Assembly: GCA_947653505.1 (NCBI GenBank)
Contig: CANTHI010000084.1
Span: forward strand, 1 to 10,346
Direction of reading: 5' to 3'
Source of the DNA: an uncultured Eubacterium sp.
GTDB taxonomy: Bacteria > Bacillota_A > Clostridia > Lachnospirales > Lachnospiraceae
DNA length: 10,346 nt
The notes beneath the pieces are model-generated. The model ran no database searches and was not told the origin of the DNA. It saw nothing but the letters and a program-made list of their open reading frames with translations. Within the stretch, counting starts at the first letter, position 1; each line of letters begins with the position of its first letter. Both the position numbers and the translations under genes were made by a program. Shown here one piece after another: positions 1 to 4,904 of the stretch.

Positions 1-2
1 AT

Positions 3-382
3 TGTGTAGTGTTCCCTGATCTTAACTGGCTATCTACATGCGGCGATACCCTCGAAGAATCCATGGAAATGGCCGTCGAATGTTTAGTGGGCTATCTTCA
101 TACTTGCCAAATGGACGGTGACAATATACCCAAACCGTCGAAATTAACAGATATTGACCCACAAGCTGTTGCAAAAGAACTTGACCCTGATGCGCCCATG
201 TGTGAATCTTTTGTCAATATGGTTTCTGTGGATGTGGCTTCATATGCAAAGGAACATTTTGAAAAATCAGTCAAAAAGCCTTCACCATCCCTGTGTGGCT
301 TAATAACGCCGCTTTGGAAAAAGGTATCAACTTTTCACAGGTTTTACAAGACGCAAGAAAATCACAGTTGCACTTAGGCTAA
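3..382 (+). pseudogene. hicB: HicB-family antitoxin, 5'-truncated by the window edge and frameshifted
   Basis: HicB antitoxins neutralise the HicA mRNA interferase and usually repress their own operon. The reading frame is open to the left edge (Cys-Val-Val before FPDLN), so the start and any hicA partner lie outside. The typical HicB N-terminal core is present: FPDLN, then GDTLEESMEMAVECLVGYL. The first frame runs to a stop at 375-377 but ends in a non-family tail. Shifting to the -1 frame at the A-run 273-277 gives the expected ribbon-helix-helix C-terminus (AFTIPVWLNNAALEKGINFS, then QVLQDARKSQLHLG), stopping at 380-382. One extra A would restore a continuous protein, so a one-base deletion or a homopolymer sequencing error is the simplest reading. 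Recoding at the AAA-AAG codons is a less likely alternative. The gene is AT-rich and converges on spoIVA. Confidence 0.82.
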
Positions 383-430
383 ATATTCTCCGCTGAGGTG
401 CGCAGAGAACCTTCCGGCCATGAATCGTAA

Positions 431-477
431 CAATAAAAAGGCTCACCAGAAAACACATGCTATTCTCTGGTGAACCT
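431..477 (-). terminator. Intrinsic terminator of spoIVA
   Basis: On the minus strand the arms TCACCAGA and TCTGGTGA (466-473 with 443-450) pair perfectly. An outer AGG/CCT follows beyond one mismatch, the loop is about 15 bases, and a TTTTTATTGTT tract comes after the stem. It begins 6 bases past the spoIVA stop codon. Read on the plus strand, the same stem is followed by a weak CTCTTTCCT run, so it may also partly stop transcription coming from hicB. Confidence 0.8.
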
Positions 478-482
478 CTTTC

Positions 483-1955
483 CTAAATAATAATGCAGAC
501 CATCCCCCCATTCGAATCATTCACAATCTTCTGCATCGTATCCTGCAGCTTCATCTGACTCTCATCGTCCATCATCGAAATCTTTTGTCTGATGCCATTT
601 TCCATCAGTTCCCCGATCGTCTTGCCAAAAATATTGGTATTCCAGACTCCTTCCTGTGAATTTTGCCCTTCTTTTATGTATTCCTTTAATCCCTGTGCCT
701 GCTCTTCACTGCCGACAATCGGCGCGATCTCTGTCTCGATATTGGCGCGGATCATATGGATGGATGGAGAGGATGCTTTCACCTTGACTCCATACTGGCT
801 GCCATGCTTAATCACCTCCGGTTCATCCAGCGCAATGTCTGACAGCTGTGGAGAGACGACTCCGTACCCTTTCATACGGACGGACTGCATGGCATCGGCC
901 ACTTTGTCGTATTCCTGCTTTTTCGCAGCCATCTCCCGGATCAGACGGATCAGCTCATATTCGCCATGCACCTGCACGCCCGTCAGCTCGGAGATATTTT
1001 CATAATAGTACTTTTGTGCTACTTCCATGCGGATTTCCGCGGTGCCGTCCGACAGGTTCATCTGCTCCAGCTTTACTTTTTCCAGATATTCTCCTTCTGG
1101 CTTAAATTCATAGTTTCGTACATCTTTTACGAACGTAATGTCCTGCAGAATCTTTTTCGCATTTTCGATCACGTTCTTTTTTACCGGACGGTCCTGTCCG
1201 AGCAGATCAACCCATTTTGGCAGATAAAAATTCATGCGTACGACTGGAAATTCATACAGAATCTGCTCCAGAATGTGATTCACGTCTTCCTTTCTAAGCT
1301 GCTCACAGTTAACCGGTATGACGCTCACGCCGTACTGCGCTTCCATCTGCTGTGCCATCTGGCGTACTTCATCGCTGTAAGGCTTTGCTGAATTTAACAG
1401 CATGATGTATGGTTTTCCACTTTTCTTTAATTCGCTGACCGTCTCCTGCGTCGGCTTCTGATAATTCGATGCAGGGATCTCAGTCACCGTGCCATCGGTC
1501 GTCACAACAATCCCAATCGTGGCATGATCCCTGATAACCTTGCGCGTTCCGGTCTCTGCCGCCTGTGAAAATGGGATTTCCTGCTCTGACCACGGCGTCT
1601 TCACCATACGCTCCACACCGTTTTCCAGATGCCCGCTGGCGCCTTCCACCATATATCCGACACAGTCTATCAGACGGATTTTCACCCTGATATCATCCGT
1701 CAGACGGATCTCAGCCGCGTCTTTGGGGATAAATTTGGGCTCTGTCGTCATAATCGTTTTGCCCTGTGCCGACTGTGGAAGTTCATCCCTTGTCCTCGCC
1801 CGCACATTTTCATCTTCGATATTCGGAATGACCATCTGCTCCATAAAACGTTTGATAAACGTAGACTTTCCGGTACGCACCGCACCCACCACGCCCAGAT
1901 AAATTTCTCCGTTTGTCCTTGCCTTGATGTCTTTATATAAATTATACTGCTCCAT
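483..1955 (-). CDS. spoIVA: SpoIVA, spore-coat morphogenetic ATPase
   Basis: SpoIVA is made in the mother cell, binds the forespore outer membrane through SpoVM and polymerises with ATP hydrolysis to form the base of the spore coat. The product is 490 aa, against 492 in B. subtilis. With this start the Walker A motif is GAVRTGKS (residues 24-31, Lys30), the sensor threonines fall at 70-71 (IMTTEPKF) and the Walker B-type Asp at 97 (RLIDCVGY). These match the B. subtilis numbering I recall. The long central and C-terminal polymerisation region continues to a hydrophobic end (VCIII). The start at 1955 is preferred over an in-frame ATG at 1976 because AGGAAGG lies 9 bases upstream (1965-1971), and because the upstream ATG would sit about 9 bases from the likely transcript start. 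A candidate sigma-E promoter precedes it and a terminator follows. Confidence 0.96.
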   Translation of the reverse strand: MEQYNLYKDIKARTNGEIYLGVVGAVRTGKSTFIKRFMEQMVIPNIEDENVRARTRDELPQSAQGKTIMTTEPKFIPKDAAEIRLTDDIRVKIRLIDCVGYMVEGASGHLENGVERMVKTPWSEQEIPFSQAAETGTRKVIRDHATIGIVVTTDGTVTEIPASNYQKPTQETVSELKKSGKPYIMLLNSAKPYSDEVRQMAQQMEAQYGVSVIPVNCEQLRKEDVNHILEQILYEFPVVRMNFYLPKWVDLLGQDRPVKKNVIENAKKILQDITFVKDVRNYEFKPEGEYLEKVKLEQMNLSDGTAEIRMEVAQKYYYENISELTGVQVHGEYELIRLIREMAAKKQEYDKVADAMQSVRMKGYGVVSPQLSDIALDEPEVIKHGSQYGVKVKASSPSIHMIRANIETEIAPIVGSEEQAQGLKEYIKEGQNSQEGVWNTNIFGKTIGELMENGIRQKISMMDDESQMKLQDTMQKIVNDSNGGMVCIII

Positions 1956-1964
1956 CCTCCCTGT

Positions 1965-1971
1965 CCTTCCT
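1965..1971 (-). promoter_or_regulatory. Ribosome binding site that sets the spoIVA start
   Basis: AGGAAGG on the minus strand, 9 bases before the ATG at 1955-1953. The in-frame ATG at 1976 has no comparable Shine-Dalgarno sequence, and using it would add seven residues (MAGRTGR) not found in the B. subtilis protein as I recall it. Confidence 0.65.
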
Positions 1972-1991
1972 GCCATAAATTTACTTTCTAT

Positions 1992-2020
1992 ACTTTATGG
2001 ACATTGGACGGGAACTATTC
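1992..2020 (-). promoter_or_regulatory. Candidate sigma-E promoter of spoIVA
   Basis: On the minus strand GAATAGT (2020-2014) is separated by 14 bases from CATAAAGT (1999-1992). This resembles the mother-cell sigma-E pattern (ATA-type -35, CATA-type -10), and spoIVA is a classical sigma-E target in Bacillus. The implied start of transcription near 1985 gives a leader of about 30 bases. The assignment was made by eye. Confidence 0.5.
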
Positions 2021-2063
2021 CTATTTTTTAACGGTTCTTCCATTTTTGCCCTTAGATCAGAAA

Positions 2064-2930
2064 TCAGCTATGCCGCAGCCGGATAAACGCTCCAAAATTT
2101 CCTCTTTTTCCCCTGCTGGCACGATGGGAAAACAAAAGCCCCGGATTACAGCACGTACAAATATTGGTCACCGCCAGATGCTCTTTTAAAACTCCTGCTT
2201 CCAGCAAAACAAGCGCATTCGCTTTCCATAAATCCAGCTGGAATTTTCCAGGTGCTCCGGGTCTGCACAGACTGCTGCCTGCCTGTGGAAACTCTTCCAA
2301 AAACCGCTCTGCCACATCCGCACTGACCTCATAACAGTCCTGACAGACCGAAGGGCCAATCGCACAATACAACTCCTGTGGCCTGCTCCCATACGCATTC
2401 TGCATCGCGCATACCGTCTCACGCCCCATCCGTGCTACTGTCCCACGCCATCCGGAATGACTGACGCCAACAGCCCGATGCACCGGATCGATAAAAAGCA
2501 GTGGAACACAATCCGCAAAAAATGCTGCCAGCACAAGATCCGGCTCATTCGTAATCAGCCCGTCAACATCCTGATAATCTCTTTCGCGTATAATTCCTTT
2601 TCCACGATCCGCTCTTGTAACCTTCCGCACATGGACGGTATGCGTCTGGTCTGTCAGCACAAAATCAGACGCATCTGCATGCAGGGATACAGCCGTCCGG
2701 TGGTAGTTCTCATCCACAGCTGTTTTATCATCGCCTCTTGTATAGCTTAAGTTCAACGTCGAAAAGATCCCCTGACTGACACCACCTGAACGCGTCGTAA
2801 TTCCATAATCCACCATCTGCAGCGAATCAAACAGGTGAAACTTCAGCAGGGGAATGCCTCCATCCGCACTGCTGTCTTCAATATAAAACACCTGTCTGTG
2901 ATCTTTTGTTTTAAAATCATGTATATTCAT
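2064..2930 (-). CDS. pgeF: Peptidoglycan editing factor PgeF (YfiH/YlmD, LACC1 family)
   Basis: 288 aa, one domain of the Cu-oxidase_4/YfiH fold. Family members were first named polyphenol oxidases or laccases. Later work described purine nucleoside phosphorylase/adenosine deaminase activity, and in E. coli a role in keeping mis-sequenced (L-Ser) muropeptide precursors out of the wall. The zinc-site residues are visible: His97 in DQTH, Cys141 in ADCVPLLF and His158 in SHSGWRGT. Other family blocks are YGITTRSGGVS (42-52), YQDVDGLIT (119-127) and ICTCCNP near the end. GGGG lies six bases before the ATG. The gene sits between the flavin reductase gene and spoIVA with non-coding gaps on both sides, so it probably has its own promoter. 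No clear terminator separates it from spoIVA. The actual substrate here cannot be told from sequence. Confidence 0.92.
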   Translation of the reverse strand: MNIHDFKTKDHRQVFYIEDSSADGGIPLLKFHLFDSLQMVDYGITTRSGGVSQGIFSTLNLSYTRGDDKTAVDENYHRTAVSLHADASDFVLTDQTHTVHVRKVTRADRGKGIIRERDYQDVDGLITNEPDLVLAAFFADCVPLLFIDPVHRAVGVSHSGWRGTVARMGRETVCAMQNAYGSRPQELYCAIGPSVCQDCYEVSADVAERFLEEFPQAGSSLCRPGAPGKFQLDLWKANALVLLEAGVLKEHLAVTNICTCCNPGLLFSHRASRGKRGNFGAFIRLRHS

Positions 2931-3010
2931 AAAATTCCCCCATTCAGTTAATTTTCGCTGCGGGCTATGTAACTGATTTTTGAGCAGTGCTATCGGAGAA
3001 AAAGATAGGC

Positions 3011-3040
3011 AATATCACCCTCCCCAGGTATATTTGTCAA
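3011..3040 (-). promoter_or_regulatory. Candidate sigma-A promoter with GC-centred inverted repeat upstream of pgeF
   Basis: On the minus strand TTGACA (3040-3035), an 18-base spacer, then GATATT (3016-3011). The spacer holds an imperfect inverted repeat, ATATACC (3033-3027) and GGTGATAT (3019-3012), around a G-rich core TGGGGAG. An AT-flanked GC tract overlapping the spacer is the general look of CsoR/RcnR-family operators, but the match is imperfect. It would leave a leader of roughly 75 bases before pgeF. Confidence 0.4.
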
Positions 3041-3047
3041 TAGAATT

Positions 3048-3680
3048 TCAGGAATTTCCCGAATCCACGGCACGGGCTGCTGTTCCAATTACTACACCGG
3101 TTTTTATTTCCTTTGCCCGCTCATGCCACTTACCAAGATGGCGGCCATCCCATGACCAATAGTCATTATCAATGCAGGTCCTTACTGCTGCCGTAGTTTT
3201 TAAAATCTCTTCTGAAGTCATCGATGCATTGACCAATCTCTCATCCTTGAGTGTGTTCCGGATACGGCACACAAGAACAACTTCATCATGCTCACCTGTA
3301 GTAATTTCCCGATCTGTCTCAAGCTCAAAACTAATCGGACTGCTGCAAAGAACCGGAACCGGGAGTACTGTGCCTTTTTCCCACTCAACAGCTACACTCA
3401 TCTTATCGTTATCTCTGCCATCCACTGTTCCAAAGTAATCCGCCAAAGGCAAATTATTTTCCACTACAAGATTGGCAGAAAAAACTCCGTTTCTTCGAAT
3501 ATTTTCCAATGTTCTCTTACTTCCGCCAATAGCACAAATTACGCCAAGCTGATCAGACCAGCAATAGCTGAACCAGCAAAACAAACCGAAATCCGGGCTT
3601 CCGTCTTCATTCATGCTTCCATAGACAAACAGTGTCTGAGGGCAGATATCATTTGTTGCAGATACTGATACTTTTTTCAT
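3048..3680 (-). CDS. Flavin reductase-like (FMN-binding split-barrel) protein
   Basis: 210 aa, close in length and pattern to the flavin reductase-like/DIM6-NTAB family, which bind FMN and often reduce flavins or act as small oxidoreductases. Family-like segments are the early PQTLFVYGS and GLFCWFSYCWSDQLGVICAI (about 33-52), which would line the flavin site. SKRTLENIRRNGVFSANLV (54-72) is the usual Thr-Asn-rich helix-strand, and IRNTLKDERLV lies in the second half. The C-terminus includes YWSWDGRHLGKWHERAKEI, a conserved-looking Trp/His-rich block. There is no membrane segment, so it is cytoplasmic. The ribosome binding site AAGGAG overlaps the end of the upstream marR gene and the two genes are 7 bases apart, so they form an operon. 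The regulator probably controls this gene. The electron donor and acceptor are unknown. Confidence 0.85.
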   Translation of the reverse strand: MKKVSVSATNDICPQTLFVYGSMNEDGSPDFGLFCWFSYCWSDQLGVICAIGGSKRTLENIRRNGVFSANLVVENNLPLADYFGTVDGRDNDKMSVAVEWEKGTVLPVPVLCSSPISFELETDREITTGEHDEVVLVCRIRNTLKDERLVNASMTSEEILKTTAAVRTCIDNDYWSWDGRHLGKWHERAKEIKTGVVIGTAARAVDSGNS

Positions 3681-3687
3681 AATATCG

Positions 3688-4116
3688 TTACTCCTTTTCC
3701 AAATTATTCAGTATACGCTGCAGGTACGATTCAAACTGTATAATTTCTTTTTCTGTGAAACCGTTGTAATAGATTTCATTCATCTGCTGTGAAATTTTCG
3801 TATAATCATCCTGCAACGATTCCGCCTTTTCTGTAAGCGCAATTAATCTGTTGCGGCGATCCCCGGGGTCAGGTTTTCTAACAATCAGTCCCATATGTTC
3901 CATACGGTCAAGCATCGCAGTAAGTGTTGTATTCGCAAGGCTTGTTTGCGCGGACAAACTGCTGATAGTAATTTCATCCTTCTGCCAGAGCACATACAAA
4001 ATCCGGCCTTGTGCTCCATTAAACGAATCAATCCCTGACGCCGCCAGCATACGGTCAAATATTCTGGTTCCCATATGCCTGATACGTGAAATCAAAAAAC
4101 CGCCTTTCGTTTCCAA
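3688..4116 (-). CDS. MarR-family transcriptional regulator (TTG start)
   Basis: 142 aa, the usual MarR length. A helical N-terminal dimer part (5-30) precedes a winged helix-turn-helix (about 48-80, ISSLSAQTSLANTTLTAMLD then RMEHMGLIVR). The wing carries the signature DPGDRRNRLIALT (83-95). A C-terminal helix pair (105-140) completes the dimer. The start is TTG at 4116-4114, chosen because AAAGGA lies 9 bases upstream and no ATG in this frame is available there. MarR proteins are dimers that bind palindromes near their own promoter and are released by small phenolic ligands or by oxidation. Here a perfect 22-bp palindrome lies in the promoter, so autoregulation of marR plus the flavin reductase is the likely design. 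The effector is unknown. There are no cysteines in the coding sequence, which argues against thiol-based redox sensing of the OhrR type. Confidence 0.93.
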   Translation of the reverse strand: METKGGFLISRIRHMGTRIFDRMLAASGIDSFNGAQGRILYVLWQKDEITISSLSAQTSLANTTLTAMLDRMEHMGLIVRKPDPGDRRNRLIALTEKAESLQDDYTKISQQMNEIYYNGFTEKEIIQFESYLQRILNNLEKE

Positions 4117-4139
4117 ATGTTCACATCCTTTCTATATAA

Positions 4140-4161
4140 AATATTACTATATAGTAATATT
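4140..4161. promoter_or_regulatory. Perfect 22-bp palindrome, probable MarR operator
   Basis: The half-site AATATTACTAT is followed directly by its exact reverse complement ATAGTAATATT. All 11 pairs match and the centre lies between 4150 and 4151. It covers the spacer and -10 region of the marR promoter, so a bound dimer would block RNA polymerase. The size and AT-rich character fit MarR-family operators. Confidence 0.8.
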
Positions 4162-4169
4162 ATTGTCAA
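4141..4169 (-). promoter_or_regulatory. Sigma-A promoter of the marR-flavin reductase operon
   Basis: Consensus TTGACA (4169-4164), a 17-base spacer, then TAATAT (4146-4141, 4 of 6 to TATAAT) on the minus strand. Transcription would start about 20 bases before the TTG codon. The operator palindrome overlaps it almost completely. Confidence 0.65.
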
Positions 4170-4217
4170 GAACGACCTGCTTTGTCTGAGTCTGTCATGT
4201 GCCATCACACACTCCGA

Positions 4218-4574
4218 TTACGGTATATATTCAAACGCATTCCGGATGATTGTCCATTCTTCAGCCAGACAGGCTGCCACATCAAACCGGCACGGCTGCT
4301 GTGGCGGGATTTTATGCCGGAGACAGTAATAGGAAGCCGCCATACAGATTTTCCTCTGCTTGCGGTAGTTTACTGCCTCCTGTGGCTCTCCCATCTGCGT
4401 TCCGGCCCGGTATTTCACCTCGATAAACACCAGATAACCGCCTTCTTTTGCTATCAGGTCAATTTCCCCCATCCGGCAGCAGAAATTCATTTCCAGAATC
4501 TGATAACCGTGTTCCCTAAGATACTGTGCCGCCTTTTGCTCGTAATCCGTGCCGACACTACGGTTGTTTTTCAT
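4218..4574 (-). CDS. yraN: YraN/UPF0102 family nuclease-fold protein
   Basis: 118 aa, normal for this family, which has a restriction-endonuclease-like fold of unsettled role (linked in different bacteria to DNA processing or recombination). The fold's catalytic pattern is visible. Glu12 lies in the N-terminal helix (TDYEQKAAQYLREHGYQIL), Asp39 in GEIDLIA (36-42), and the Glu52-x-Lys54 pair in FIEVKYR (50-56). The next helix carries the family-typical EAVNYRKQRKI (66-76). The start codon overlaps the stop of the FlhB-like gene in an ATGA, so the two are translationally coupled. GGGAG, ten bases upstream, lies inside that gene. It is the last gene of the long operon. No T-tract hairpin was found after it, so reading into the marR region is possible. 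Confidence 0.93.
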   Translation of the reverse strand: MKNNRSVGTDYEQKAAQYLREHGYQILEMNFCCRMGEIDLIAKEGGYLVFIEVKYRAGTQMGEPQEAVNYRKQRKICMAASYYCLRHKIPPQQPCRFDVAACLAEEWTIIRNAFEYIP

Positions 4575-4867
4575 TTTTTATAATCTCCCAGCTTCTGACG
4601 TATTTTATCCATATCGTTTACAAATACGAGAATCTCCGCCACGACCTGATACAGCTCCGGCGGGATCATATCGCCGATTTCCAGGCGCGAAAGCGTATCT
4701 GCCAGCTTATCATCCTTATACGTCGGAACATCCGCCTCTTTTGCGGCATCGATAATCTTTTCCGCCAGCGCGCCCTTTCCAGTCGCAAGGATCTTCGGCG
4801 CCTGCTCTCCGGGCTCATAGGCAAGGGCCACCGCAGTCTTTGGTTTTTCCGCTTTTTTCTGTGCCAC
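4571..4867 (-). CDS. FlhB C-terminal-domain-like protein (YlqH type)
   Basis: 98 aa. It aligns by eye with the cytoplasmic C-terminal domain of FlhB/YscU, the gate that switches type III export from rod/hook to filament substrates. The order is KTAVALAYEPGEQAPKILAT (10-29), then helices with the IIDAAKEADVPTYKDDKLADTLSR pattern, then EIGDMIPPELYQVVAEILVFV (63-83). True FlhB has an NPTH autocleavage site just before the AVALxY strand. Here that stretch reads EKPK, so the protein resembles the already cleaved fragment, with no membrane part. Such stand-alone copies are known as YlqH in Bacillus, in the same neighbourhood after rnhB and ylqG. The start is GTG with AAGGAGG 7 bases upstream. It lies 37 bases after the FliK-like gene and overlaps yraN by 4 bases. 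Its function is not established. Confidence 0.88.
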   Translation of the reverse strand: MAQKKAEKPKTAVALAYEPGEQAPKILATGKGALAEKIIDAAKEADVPTYKDDKLADTLSRLEIGDMIPPELYQVVAEILVFVNDMDKIRQKLGDYKK

Positions 4868-4904
4868 TGCTGCTCCTCCTTAAGAAACATTCCGTCCGCG
4901 TCGG

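Noticed and set aside
273..278. Programmed -1 frameshifting in hicB
   Set aside because: The junction reads C-AAA-AAG rather than a full X-XXY-YYZ heptamer, no stimulatory stem was seen downstream, and HicB families are not known to need recoding. A one-base deletion is simpler.
592..1391. Overlapping plus-strand open frames opposite spoIVA
   Set aside because: SpoIVA is certain on the other strand; these frames have no recognisable motifs or good ribosome binding sites.
2021..2063. Possible terminator between pgeF and spoIVA
   Set aside because: Only a 5-bp stem with a wobble pair (AATGG/CCGTT) is visible, and it is followed by A rather than T on the minus strand.
2064..2930. Calling the YfiH/PgeF protein a multicopper laccase
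   Set aside because: The protein has only the His-Cys-His zinc-type site of the YfiH fold and none of the four copper motifs of true multicopper oxidases.
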